A stretch of 64,000 nucleotides of DNA. It comes from Chryseobacterium phocaeense (GTDB taxonomy: Bacteria; Bacteroidota; Bacteroidia; Flavobacteriales; Weeksellaceae). Under the pieces are notes generated by a model. That model was given only the letters and a program-made list of their open reading frames with translations, was not told the origin of the DNA and did no database searches. Below are positions 33,294-41,568 of this stretch, one piece after another. Location: assembly GCF_900169075.1 (NCBI RefSeq), contig NZ_LT827013.1, positions 124,001-188,000 of the forward strand, read 5' to 3'. The position numbers were made by a program, and so were the translations under genes. Numbering within the stretch: the first letter of the stretch is position 1; each line of letters starts with the position of its first letter.

Positions 33294-34574
33294 ATGAATA
33301 TGGATATTGTCTTAGGGCTTCAGTGGGGTGATGAAGGTAAAGGGAAATTTATTGACCTGATCAGTGAAGGTTATGATATTACAGCACGTTTTAACGGGGG
33401 AGCAAATGCAGGACACAGCATAGAACGTGACGGAAAAAGGATTACACTGAAATCGCTTCCTTCAGGAATTTTTATGAAGAATGTTCAGAATGTGATTGGA
33501 ACCGGAACTGTTTTGGATCCTGTAAGTTTCAGAAATGAAATTTTAAATTTACACAGGTTTGACGAAAGCATTGAACCGGAAAAGAATCTTGTAATTTCCA
33601 AAAAAGCACATCTTGTCCTTCCCACACACAGGCTACTGGATGTTTTTATGGAAGAAAATCCGGAGTATACAACGATTGGAACAACGAAAAACGGGATTGC
33701 ACAGGCATATTCCAATAAAATTTTAAGACAGAATCTGAGGGTTGGTGATATAGAATCTCGGGATTTTGAAAGCAGAATCCTTCATATTTTGCAAAGAGAT
33801 TACAGGTTTTTAGCTATTGGAGACAGAATTCTTCCTTCTCTGGATGAAATTACCCGGGACTTCTTTGAAGCAATAGATTTTATTAAGAAATTCAGGCGTA
33901 TGGAAACGGAGATATTTTTAAATAAAGCCATGACTGAAGGTAAGAAGATTCTGGCAGAAGGGTCCCAGGCGGCTATGCTTGACATTGACCACGGAACTTA
34001 TCCTTACGTAACCTCTTCCTCTACAACGGCTGCCGGAGCAAGTACGGGGCTGGGAGTTTCTCCTAGAAAAATCGGTGAAATATTCGGGATAGCAAAAGCC
34101 TATTTTACAAGGGTAGGAAATGGCGCGTTCCCAACAGAGCTTTTTGATGAGGTGGGTGAAGAAATCAGAGATAAAGGGAATGAGTTTGGCTCGAACACCG
34201 GACGCCCACGAAGAATAGTCTGGCTGGATCTTCCGGCTTTAAGGTATGCTATTATGATCAACGGAGTTACCCAGATTATTCTGACCAAGGCAGATATTTT
34301 AAGTGGAATGGAATCTGTGGCGGTCTGTACCCATTATGAACTGGAAGACGGAACTGTTGAGACGATTGCAGGAACGCTTCCTGACAACGCCCGTCCTGTC
34401 CTTAAAGCTTTAAAAGGCTGGAGCGGAGACATTGCCGCTGTTAAAGACGTCGCTGGCTTGCCTGAAGAATTAAAAGCTTTTCTTTCTTTTCTTAATACCG
34501 AACTGGGTGTTCCGGTTACTTATCTTTCAACTGGGCCGGGAAGAGAACAGATTTTAAAGTTAAACAGTAAATAA
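33294..34574 (+). CDS. purA: Adenylosuccinate synthase, divergent
   Basis: The 426-residue protein has the full PurA set: QWGDEGKGK (GTP loop with catalytic Asp), NGGANAGHS with catalytic His, EGSQAAMLDIDHGTYPYVTS (IMP site) and LTKADIL (guanine recognition). It joins IMP and aspartate with GTP, the first committed step to AMP. Sequence departs from typical PurA near 40-60 (IERDGKRITLKSLPSGIF, with Lys where His is usual). A second ATG lies at codon 3. An operator of Crp/Fnr type in front suggests regulated, perhaps stress-linked, expression instead of the usual purine control. Whether a second, housekeeping purA exists cannot be seen here. Confidence 0.9.
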   Translation: MNMDIVLGLQWGDEGKGKFIDLISEGYDITARFNGGANAGHSIERDGKRITLKSLPSGIFMKNVQNVIGTGTVLDPVSFRNEILNLHRFDESIEPEKNLVISKKAHLVLPTHRLLDVFMEENPEYTTIGTTKNGIAQAYSNKILRQNLRVGDIESRDFESRILHILQRDYRFLAIGDRILPSLDEITRDFFEAIDFIKKFRRMETEIFLNKAMTEGKKILAEGSQAAMLDIDHGTYPYVTSSSTTAAGASTGLGVSPRKIGEIFGIAKAYFTRVGNGAFPTELFDEVGEEIRDKGNEFGSNTGRPRRIVWLDLPALRYAIMINGVTQIILTKADILSGMESVAVCTHYELEDGTVETIAGTLPDNARPVLKALKGWSGDIAAVKDVAGLPEELKAFLSFLNTELGVPVTYLSTGPGREQILKLNSK

Positions 34575-34585
34575 TGATAAAACAA

Positions 34586-34620
34586 AAGAGGTCAGGAAAA
34601 CCATTCCTGACCTCATATTT
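34586..34620. terminator. Terminator between convergent purA and astacin genes
   Basis: GAGGTCAGGAA (34588-34598) and TTCCTGACCTC (34604-34614) form an 11 bp stem. The T tract is better on the minus strand, so it mainly ends the astacin gene but can serve both. Confidence 0.8.
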
Positions 34621-34637
34621 GATATGCAAAAGTTTAA

Positions 34638-35963
34638 TTAGTTGACTTTTGTGAGTTTAAAACGTTGCTTTGTAGGCGGCTGAAGCGTTTGATCCGTACT
34701 GCCGATTACAATAGGCGTAAGATTAGTTGTTACCCCATTTTTTACCTCTAATCTGAGTGCCGGTGCATTTTTGGGAGCAAATCCAAATCCATTATTACCA
34801 AGGTTAAATAATAACCATTTCTGAGCATCTGTATTGGAATTGGTTCTTAGCTCTACGGCTGTTCCATTGGCTGTTCCGTTACTTTTTACGGTTAATACCT
34901 TAGTAGGGTCTAGTAAAGATTTGATGATATAATATCCATGATCTGATTTGCTGAATGTAAATCTCTGGTTATTTCCTGTAGAGGATGTATTCAGAACCAC
35001 AGTGGTACCGTCAGTAGTGGAGCTTCCGGAAATTTCTACATTTTTATTACTTACTAAAGAGGTGGTCATGGTATAAGTTCCGTTGACGCCGGAAGTAGTA
35101 TTAACCGGACCATACAGATGATTAATTCCGGCATAATCACCGGCGGATAGTGATGTTCTTTGCTTGGTGAATGTGGAACCGTCCAGCTTGGTCATTACGG
35201 GTTTAGTAGGGTCTATGGCAAAATCTGTAGACTGATACATCATGACTGAACCGAAATCAAATGCGCCGTGTCCTCCGTAATCATTATAAAGATTGAAGTT
35301 ATGATGGGTCCCTGCCTGTGCTCTGGTAACATCTACAATGATGTATTGGTTTCTGTCCGGACGGCACTGTTCATGCATAATTCCCATAGAGTGCATCACT
35401 TCGTGGGCAATAATTGCCGGATAGGTGATGTTGTAGATTTTAATGCCATTCACCCTGTTTTTCTGCCAGCCAAGCGGAGAACTGTTACCGGTAGAATACG
35501 TAAAAGTGATGTATTCCGTTTGATTGGTACGTTGAACAAACTGAACACTCGTTTGAGAAGAAATCATTGTAAAGGCCTTGTTAATATTGGTCAGGAATGT
35601 ATTATAGTTCTGTGTGCTCAGGCTTCCCTGGGCAGGTAGTGTATAATAGACCGTCGCATTAGGCCAGGTTTTGATAAATGAGCTTACAATAGTACTTTTT
35701 TCTGCGGTTGACAATTCGGAGTCAGCCTGCATCTTTAAATTGTTAAACTGTTCAGGGCTAATGGTGATATCATCCGCAAAAAAATATTCACCATTCACTT
35801 CGTTTACATAAGTGTCATTTCCATTAATTGAAAATTTGTGAATCGTTGTGTTATCTAACTTCGATGTGGTGTGATCCATGTTCTGTGCGTTTTCAACATC
35901 CGATCTACACGAGTTCAGTAACAGGACAAGGCATCCTGATAAAATTAAAAATTTACTTTTCAT
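34638..35963 (-). CDS. Secreted astacin-family zinc metalloprotease (flavastacin-like) with ricin-type domain
   Basis: This 441-residue lipoprotein (lipobox LLNSC) has a pro-region of about 100 residues. The M12A astacin domain has zinc site HEVMHSMGIMHEQCRPDR and Met-turn VMMYQS. The C-terminal third has the Gln-Trp repeats of a ricin B lectin fold (NNQRFTFSKSDHGYYIIKS, TDAQKWLLFNLG, TKQRFKLTKVN) and may bind carbohydrate. Related to flavastacin of Elizabethkingia, which cuts before Asp. The protein probably sits on the outer surface and digests proteins. It is transcribed alone. Confidence 0.92.
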   Translation of the reverse strand: MKSKFLILSGCLVLLLNSCRSDVENAQNMDHTTSKLDNTTIHKFSINGNDTYVNEVNGEYFFADDITISPEQFNNLKMQADSELSTAEKSTIVSSFIKTWPNATVYYTLPAQGSLSTQNYNTFLTNINKAFTMISSQTSVQFVQRTNQTEYITFTYSTGNSSPLGWQKNRVNGIKIYNITYPAIIAHEVMHSMGIMHEQCRPDRNQYIIVDVTRAQAGTHHNFNLYNDYGGHGAFDFGSVMMYQSTDFAIDPTKPVMTKLDGSTFTKQRTSLSAGDYAGINHLYGPVNTTSGVNGTYTMTTSLVSNKNVEISGSSTTDGTTVVLNTSSTGNNQRFTFSKSDHGYYIIKSLLDPTKVLTVKSNGTANGTAVELRTNSNTDAQKWLLFNLGNNGFGFAPKNAPALRLEVKNGVTTNLTPIVIGSTDQTLQPPTKQRFKLTKVN

Positions 35964-36279
35964 ATTATTTAAATATTGGTGGTTTATTGGTGTTATAAAT
36001 GTAACAATAAAAAATAATATTTAAATATAACATAATATAATTATTGTTTTGTTGGTTATTTTATTGTATTGTGTATTTATTTTGTTAATAAGTTTATTTT
36101 ATATTATTTTTTACTATAAAATTTAGATTAAAGTTATTTCACGGATATTTGAGATGCGGGTTGGAATTATGTAATATTTGTGATAAAGCTTATTTTATTC
36201 TAATGAAACAGGCAGCTGATTGTTATTTTTTAATAAGCATTCCAGATTCCGATTATAATATTGCTTTCCCGCATGATTT
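35964..36279. other. AT-rich intergenic stretch before the astacin gene
   Basis: More than 300 bases with very low GC. A -7-like TACATTTA on the minus strand at 35996-36003 could serve the astacin gene. I see no gene, tRNA or repeat. Confidence 0.5.
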
Positions 36280-36474
36280 TTAAAAATCAGACAGATAAAG
36301 ATTTTCATAGCGAATGACCAGACTCTTTACCGGTTCAGGTTCATTTCCTGTCATGGAAATTAAAGTAAACTGAGTTGCAAATTCAAAATATTTCTGAATG
36401 CTGCTTGTTCAGTCGGTGAGTACATAAAGCAGGACTACGGAAATAGCAATTTCCGATACCGTTATGTTTTTGAT
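36280..36474 (-). pseudogene. Possible decayed ORF with internal stop
   Basis: One minus frame reads a hydrophobic stretch (KNITVSEIAISVVLLYVLTD), one TGA, then 42 residues (including YFEFATQFTLISMTGNEP and VIRYENLYLSDF) to TAA at 36280-36282. The segments look protein-like and share a frame, so this may be the worn tail of a membrane protein gene. No homology is recognised and chance is possible. Confidence 0.25.
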
Positions 36475-36480
36475 GTAAAA

Positions 36481-36510
36481 TAAAAAAGCGGAGAAATTTT
36501 CTCCGCTTTC
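36481..36510 (-). terminator. Terminator after aspS
   Basis: AAAGCGGAGAAA (36485-36496) and TTTCTCCGCTTT (36498-36509) form a stem downstream of the aspS stop, with T residues on the minus strand. Confidence 0.8.
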
Positions 36511-36513
36511 AGT

Positions 36514-38268
36514 TTATGATTTTAAGTTCAGTTGTATTTCAAGTTCATCCAGCTGTGCTTCAGCAATGGATGCCGGCGCATCGATCATCACATCCCGCCC
36601 TGAATTGTTTTTAGGGAAGGCAATATAATCCCTGATCACTTCATTCCCGTCAAGAATAGCCACCAGACGGTCAAAACCGAATGCTAAACCACCGTGAGGA
36701 GGCGCCCCATATTTAAAGGCATTCATCAGGAATCCGAACTGTGCTTCCGCTTCCTCTTTTGTGAATCCTAAAAGATCAAACATTTTCGATTGAAGATCTT
36801 TATCGAAAATCCTGATAGAACCACCGCCAATCTCATTTCCGTTCAGCACCATATCATAAGCGTTGGCTCTTGCTTTGCCCGGATCTGTTTCCAGTAAATG
36901 GATATCTTCAGGTTTTGGAGACGTGAAAGGGTGGTGCATTGCGTGATAACGTCCGCTTTCTTCATCAAATTCCAGTAATGGGAAATCTACGACCCAAAGC
37001 GGGGCGAATACATTCCCTTTTCTTAATCCTAAGCGGTTTCCAAGTTCCATTCTTAAAGCAGAAAGCTGGGCTCTCACTTTATTTTCGTTTCCGGAAAGAA
37101 TCAGCATTAAGTCACCTTCTTTTGCTCCGAATTTTTCGATGATTTTTGAAAGATCTTCTTCATTGTAGAATTTATTCACAGAAGAAGTTTTTACGCCATC
37201 ATTCTGGAATTTAGCCCATACCATTCCGGATGCCCCGATCTGTGGACGTTTTACCCATTCTACCAATTCATCGATCTGTTTTCTTGTATACTCTGCACAT
37301 CCTTCTACATTGATTCCTACTACCAGCTCGGCATCATCAAATATTTTGAAATCTTTTCCTTTTACCAGTTCGTTAAGCTCTACGAACTCCATCCCGAAAC
37401 GGATATCCGGCTTGTCGTTTCCGTATTTTTTCATCGCATCTGCGAAAGTCATTCTCGGAAAATTCCCGAATTCCTGACCGGTAATATCCTTGATCAGGGT
37501 TTTGGTCATTCCCTCAAAAACATTCATGATATCTTCCTGCTCTACGAAAGCCATTTCACAGTCAATTTGGGTGAATTCCGGCTGCCTGTCCGCTCTTAAA
37601 TCCTCATCACGGAAACATTTCACAATCTGGAAATATTTATCCATACCGCCTACCATCAAAAGCTGCTTAAAGGTCTGAGGCGATTGCGGAAGTGCATAAA
37701 ACTGTCCCGGGTTCATTCTGCTTGGCACCACAAAGTCCCTTGCTCCTTCCGGGGTAGATTTAATTAAAACCGGAGTTTCCACTTCAATGAATCCTTCGTC
37801 TGAAAGATAATTTCTTACCTTCTGAGCCATTTTATGACGGAAGATCAGCTTTTCCTTTACCGGATTTCTTCTGATGTCCAGATAGCGGTATTTCATTCTT
37901 AATTCCTCACCTCCGTCTGTTTCGTCTTCAATGGTGAAAGGCGGAAGCTGGGATTCATTAAGGATCGTCAGTTTTTCAACTAAAATTTCAATTTCTCCCG
38001 TCGGAATATTAGGATTTTTGCTCACTCTTTCGATGACTTTTCCCGTAACCTGAATCACGAATTCACGGCCCAGTTTTTTGGCTTCTTCCATCAGTTGAGC
38101 CGAAGAACGGTCCTGATCGAAAACCAGCTGGGTAATTCCGTAACGATCCCGAAGATCTATCCAAATCATAAATCCTTTATCACGGATAGTCTGTACCCAT
38201 CCGGAAAGTGTAACTTCTTCATTAAGATTTTTCAGAGATAATTCTCCGTTCGTGTGTGATCGAAACAT
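36514..38268 (-). CDS. aspS: Aspartyl-tRNA synthetase
   Basis: From ATG 38268 ([10 protein letters not shown]) the protein has 584 residues. The OB anticodon domain has [23 protein letters not shown]. Class II motif 2 is [18 protein letters not shown] and motif 3 is [13 protein letters not shown]. The bacterial GAD insertion domain lies in between (about 290-410). It charges tRNA-Asp. An in-frame TTG seven codons upstream is less likely than the ATG. A TATCTTTG box lies at 38350-38357 on the minus strand. Confidence 0.96.
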   Translation of the reverse strand: MFRSHTNGELSLKNLNEEVTLSGWVQTIRDKGFMIWIDLRDRYGITQLVFDQDRSSAQLMEEAKKLGREFVIQVTGKVIERVSKNPNIPTGEIEILVEKLTILNESQLPPFTIEDETDGGEELRMKYRYLDIRRNPVKEKLIFRHKMAQKVRNYLSDEGFIEVETPVLIKSTPEGARDFVVPSRMNPGQFYALPQSPQTFKQLLMVGGMDKYFQIVKCFRDEDLRADRQPEFTQIDCEMAFVEQEDIMNVFEGMTKTLIKDITGQEFGNFPRMTFADAMKKYGNDKPDIRFGMEFVELNELVKGKDFKIFDDAELVVGINVEGCAEYTRKQIDELVEWVKRPQIGASGMVWAKFQNDGVKTSSVNKFYNEEDLSKIIEKFGAKEGDLMLILSGNENKVRAQLSALRMELGNRLGLRKGNVFAPLWVVDFPLLEFDEESGRYHAMHHPFTSPKPEDIHLLETDPGKARANAYDMVLNGNEIGGGSIRIFDKDLQSKMFDLLGFTKEEAEAQFGFLMNAFKYGAPPHGGLAFGFDRLVAILDGNEVIRDYIAFPKNNSGRDVMIDAPASIAEAQLDELEIQLNLKS

Positions 38269-38349
38269 AAGTATTGGTTTAAAGTTCAATGTTCAGGATC
38301 CGGGACTTGGCTTTTTGATCATGAAGCTTTCAATCCTGAATTCCGGATG

Positions 38350-38357
38350 CAAAGATA
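38350..38357 (-). promoter_or_regulatory. aspS promoter -7 box
   Basis: TATCTTTG on the minus strand fits TAnnTTTG and lies 82 nt before the aspS ATG. Confidence 0.5.
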
Positions 38358-38379
38358 AGATTTTTGAAGGTTTTATAAA

Positions 38380-38404
38380 CAAAAAAACTTCCTTTCGGAA
38401 GTCT
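38380..38404 (-). terminator. Terminator after the ankyrin gene
   Basis: ACTTCC/GGAAGT stem (38387-38392 with 38397-38402), tetraloop, then seven T on the minus strand. Confidence 0.7.
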
Positions 38405-38427
38405 TGTATTATTTTAAGGGCTTTTAA

Positions 38428-38781
38428 TTATTGAGCTCCTTTTTGTATCAACAGTTGTTGGGTTTGTTCTTTATTGCCCAGTTTGGCTAATGCAAGAGGA
38501 GTTTTGCCGTTACACTCCTTATTTACGTCCGCCTGGTTATCCAATAGAAATTTAATAATGTTATTTCTACCGTAAAGTGAACTGAAACCCAGTGCGCTGA
38601 AGGTTTCATTCTTAAGCGGGAAGCACTTATTATAATCTGCTTTTGAAAAGTTCTTTTTAAATGTAGCAACGTCGTCAGACTGGATGGCCTGCATCTGTTT
38701 TTTGCTCAACGATTGTGCAGACAGCATATTGGCAGATACTGAAATGACAAGTAGAAAGGTAGTAGAGATTATTTTTTTCAT
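38428..38781 (-). CDS. Secreted ankyrin-repeat protein
   Basis: From ATG 38781 the protein has 117 residues with a signal peptide (MKKIISTTFLLVISVSANMLSA). Two or three ankyrin repeats follow: TFSALGFSSLYGRNNIIKFL, then NQADVNKECNGKTPLALAKLG. Ankyrin repeats bind other proteins; periplasmic members sometimes protect against peroxide or pair with catalases, but no such partner is nearby. A TAGATTTG box lies at 38803-38810. Confidence 0.8.
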   Translation of the reverse strand: MKKIISTTFLLVISVSANMLSAQSLSKKQMQAIQSDDVATFKKNFSKADYNKCFPLKNETFSALGFSSLYGRNNIIKFLLDNQADVNKECNGKTPLALAKLGNKEQTQQLLIQKGAQ

Positions 38782-38802
38782 AAGATTCATTTTAACATGA
38801 TA

Positions 38803-38810
38803 CAAATCTA
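38803..38810 (-). promoter_or_regulatory. Ankyrin gene promoter -7 box
   Basis: TAGATTTG on the minus strand fits TAnnTTTG, 22 nt before the chosen ATG. This supports ATG 38781 over earlier in-frame starts, which would fall in or before the box. Confidence 0.55.
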
Positions 38811-38859
38811 AATTAATTTTTTGATATAACTAACTTATTTTTAATAAGAATTGAATTTG

Positions 38860-38867
38860 TATTTTTG
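38860..38867 (+). promoter_or_regulatory. MATE gene promoter -7 box
   Basis: TATTTTTG fits TAnnTTTG and lies 26 nt before ATG 38894. Confidence 0.55.
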
Positions 38868-38893
38868 GCATTCAGATAAATATTGATTAGAAA

Positions 38894-40288
38894 ATGACCC
38901 GATATATAGATTTTTTGAAAAAAGCGTTTAGCGGTGAAGACGTTGATTATACCAAAATAACCATAAGAAGCGCTGTCCTTCTGCTGGCTGTTCCTATGAT
39001 GCTGGAAATGGCTATGGAGTCTGTTTTTGCACTGGTAGACCTGTATTTTGTAGGACATCTGAAAGAAAGCGGATATGCTATCCAGACGGTTGGTTTAACG
39101 GAGTCTGTATTGTCCGTAATGTATTCTATCGCTATAGGAATGAGTATGGCGGCAACGGCTTTGGTTGCAAGGAGAATCGGGGAGAAAAATCCGGAGCAGG
39201 CTTCCAGAAGTGCCGCGCAGGTTTTACTGGTTTCATTGATCATTACCTTGGTTCTGAGTTTAGTTGGAGTCATTTATGCAGAGGAAATTCTCATCCTGAT
39301 GGGCTCAAAACCTGAGGCCGCCGCATATGGAAAAGATTTTACCCGCCTTATGATGGGAAGCAGTGTCATCATTATGCTTTTATTTCTGATCAACGGGATT
39401 TTCAGGGGTGCAGGAAACGCTGCGATTGCCATGAAGTCTCTGTGGATCGCCAATATAGTGAATATTATTCTCTGTCCGGTTTTGATTAAAGGTTTCGGAC
39501 CTGTTCCGGCAATGGGACTTACGGGAGCTGCTTTGGCAACGACGATCGGAAGAAGTGTCGGGGTAGTGTATCAGCTGTATCATCTCCTGGTGGCAGATAC
39601 CCAGATCCGTATTGCACTTCCGTACTTCATTCCTGACTTTAAGCAGATAAAAGGGATTGTCAAAATTGCTACACCCGGTATTTTTCAGTTTGTCATAGCT
39701 TCGTGCAGCTGGATTTTCCTTGCCCAGCTGGTGGCCACTACCGGGGGTGAAAATGCTTCCGCAGGCTATCAGACTGCTTTAAGACTGATGATGTTCTTTA
39801 TGCTTCCTGCCTGGGGACTCAGCAATGCTGCTTCCACACTGGTAGGGCAGAATATGGGAGCGAATGAAATGCTGAGGGCGGAACAGTCTGTGATGAAGAC
39901 CGTAAAATACAATGTGATCTTTATGCTGGCTGTCAGCTTAATTTTTTTCCTGCTCGGAGATTTCCTGGTAGGCTTTTTTACACAAGAGCCGGAAATTAAA
40001 GATTTTGCTAAAAATGCCCTGCACATCATGTGTACAGGATTTATTTTCTATGGAATCGGGATGGTGCTGATCAATGCGTTTAACGGAGCAGGGGATACCT
40101 GGACACCAACCTGGGTGAATTTTTTCGGGTTCTGGCTGTTTCAGATTCCACTGGCCTATTTCCTTTCCAAATATTTTGGAATGGGACCCAAAGGAGTATT
40201 CATATCCATTCCCGCAGCGGAAACTTTAATTACGATTGTTGCATTCATCTTGTTTAAAAAAGGGAAGTGGAAGACGGTGAAAGTGTAA
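38894..40288 (+). CDS. MATE family efflux transporter
   Basis: This 464-residue protein has twelve predicted membrane helices in two homologous halves. The first half has LLAVPMMLEMAMESVFALVD and VGLTESVLSVMYSIAIGMSM; the second has IATPGIFQFVIASCSWIFL and ASTLVGQNMGANEMLRAE, the latter a MATE signature. MATE proteins export cationic drugs or metabolites in exchange for Na+ or H+. The substrate is not predictable. The gene stands alone. Confidence 0.92.
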   Translation: MTRYIDFLKKAFSGEDVDYTKITIRSAVLLLAVPMMLEMAMESVFALVDLYFVGHLKESGYAIQTVGLTESVLSVMYSIAIGMSMAATALVARRIGEKNPEQASRSAAQVLLVSLIITLVLSLVGVIYAEEILILMGSKPEAAAYGKDFTRLMMGSSVIIMLLFLINGIFRGAGNAAIAMKSLWIANIVNIILCPVLIKGFGPVPAMGLTGAALATTIGRSVGVVYQLYHLLVADTQIRIALPYFIPDFKQIKGIVKIATPGIFQFVIASCSWIFLAQLVATTGGENASAGYQTALRLMMFFMLPAWGLSNAASTLVGQNMGANEMLRAEQSVMKTVKYNVIFMLAVSLIFFLLGDFLVGFFTQEPEIKDFAKNALHIMCTGFIFYGIGMVLINAFNGAGDTWTPTWVNFFGFWLFQIPLAYFLSKYFGMGPKGVFISIPAAETLITIVAFILFKKGKWKTVKV

Positions 40289-40560
40289 GGATGGGAGCTG
40301 GGAGAGAGAAGATGGAAGTTCTTGAAGTCTGAAAACAGAATTTTACAGCAACTTTATTAATTTTTAAAAAAAACAGATTTGATCAAATTCCATGACTGTT
40401 GTTTAATATAAATACCAGGTATTAACTTCCAGCTTCCAGCCACTTAATCTGAAATTTCTTATCCCGAACTCAGGTTAATCTTAAAATTGGCTTAAGGTTA
40501 TTTTTCCGACTGATATTACCTCCATCTCCCGTCTTCAAACTTCCTTCTTTACTCACTTTT
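40289..40560. repeat. Gap with degenerate GGAAG-type inverted repeats
   Basis: The segment opens with purine-rich GGGAGCTGGGAGAGAGAAG and GATGGAAGTT. About 130 bp later the complement appears (AACTTCCAGCTTCCAGCC), and once more near 40530 (CCATCTCCCGTCTTC, AACTTCC). It therefore has complementary ends, as decayed repeat elements do. No coding frame is supported. Confidence 0.5.
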
Positions 40561-40586
40561 ATAAAAATTTTAACAGCCTTAATTTT

Positions 40587-40614
40587 TTGGTGTAGAGCAT
40601 ATTGCCTAATTTAG
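40587..40614 (+). promoter_or_regulatory. bTHX promoter (TTG-N17-TAATTTAG)
   Basis: TTG at 40587-40589 and TAATTTAG at 40607-40614 fit the Bacteroidetes layout with one -7 mismatch, 27 nt before the start codon. Confidence 0.5.
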
Positions 40615-40640
40615 TTAAACACTAAAAAATATCTATCACT

Positions 40641-40757
40641 ATGGGAAAAGGCGACAAAAAATCAAGAAGAGGAAAGATCAATTCAGGGAGTTATGGTAAA
40701 AGGAGACCAAGAAAATCTTCCAAATCAACAGGATCATCCGAAAAAGCTAAAAGCTAG
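40641..40757 (+). CDS. 30S ribosomal protein bTHX
   Basis: A 38-residue ORF begins MGKGDKKSRRGKINSGSYGK and continues with RRPRKSS. This matches the known bTHX (Thx/S31) proteins, which begin MGKGDxxxRRGKI and keep GxYGKxRPRK. In Thermus the peptide packs into the head of the small subunit and stabilises tertiary contacts of 16S rRNA. The Ser/Lys tail is longer than in Thermus. It has its own promoter and a 14 bp terminator, so it is a single-gene unit. Because it is so short, it is easily missed by gene callers. Confidence 0.9.
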   Translation: MGKGDKKSRRGKINSGSYGKRRPRKSSKSTGSSEKAKS

Positions 40758-40778
40758 ACTAGTAAGTAGTCTGCAAAA

Positions 40779-40815
40779 ATAAAAAGGCTGAAGATCACTC
40801 TTCAGCCTTTTTGAT
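40779..40815. terminator. Bidirectional terminator between bTHX and DUF937 genes
   Basis: A 14 bp stem (40781-40794 with 40799-40812) with loop TCAC and A/T tracts on both arms serves both convergent genes. Confidence 0.9.
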
Positions 40816-40828
40816 ATACAAAATTAAA

Positions 40829-41485
40829 TTATTTTCCTCCTAAAATATTACCAAGGATACTTCCTAATCCGCCTCCTTGCTGCTGTTGCTGACCGCCACC
40901 GCCAAGTACGCTTCCCAGAATGTCGTTAAGCGGATTTCCTCCGGATTGTGCTTGGCCGCCGCCTAAAACACTTCCCAGGATATCGTTTAACGGATTGGAT
41001 TGCTGTGCCTGAGCCTGGCTGGATGCATTTCCAAGGATACCTCCCAAAAGGTCTCCCAAACCTCCGGCTCCTACATTATTCTGCTGTTTTTCTTTACCGA
41101 TGTATCCCATGATCACGGGAGCCAGCATCGCTAAAATAGGCCCGATTTTGTCGATGGAAATTCCTGTATTTTGAGAAAGCTGATTTTCAACATTGCTTTT
41201 CTGGCCTCCAAAAACATGGTCAAGGATAGATCCTCCTTCTGCCTGTCTTGCTTCTGCCTGAGATGCATCGTCAAGGATACTTCCGTCATGGTCCTTATCC
41301 AGAGCATTATTTAAAGCTTCTGCTTCTTTAGCGTCTTGAGATTTGTTTCTGAGGTAAGAGATCACCAAAGGGGCAGCTACTGCCAAAAGAGCGATAATCT
41401 GATTGCGGCTGATCCCGAATTTGTTTTCTGCCTGCTCAGCAACCTGGTTGCTGGTGTTACCTGTAAGTAGGTCAATTAAACTCAT
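40829..41485 (-). CDS. DUF937 domain protein
   Basis: The 218-residue protein has two DUF937-like helical units: SLIDLLTGNTSNQVAEQAENKFG with a hydrophobic helix (QIIALLAVAAPLVISYL), and VENQLSQNTGISIDKIGPILAM. The tail repeats the unit NPLNDILGSVLGGG and ends in runs of Gln and Gly. DUF937 proteins are bacterial homologues of YidB and have no proven activity. The repeats are low-complexity and could vary in number between strains. A TAACTTTG box (41518-41525) precedes it. Confidence 0.87.
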   Translation of the reverse strand: MSLIDLLTGNTSNQVAEQAENKFGISRNQIIALLAVAAPLVISYLRNKSQDAKEAEALNNALDKDHDGSILDDASQAEARQAEGGSILDHVFGGQKSNVENQLSQNTGISIDKIGPILAMLAPVIMGYIGKEKQQNNVGAGGLGDLLGGILGNASSQAQAQQSNPLNDILGSVLGGGQAQSGGNPLNDILGSVLGGGGQQQQQGGGLGSILGNILGGK

Positions 41486-41517
41486 AGTTTGTGTTTATTT
41501 TAAAGTATTAAGTAAAT

Positions 41518-41525
41518 CAAAGTTA
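41518..41525 (-). promoter_or_regulatory. DUF937 gene promoter -7 box
   Basis: TAACTTTG on the minus strand fits TAnnTTTG, 32 nt before the DUF937 ATG. Confidence 0.5.
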
Positions 41526-41568
41526 TCAAAAAAAATCAGTCGCAAATTTTTTTATTTCACAATAAATG

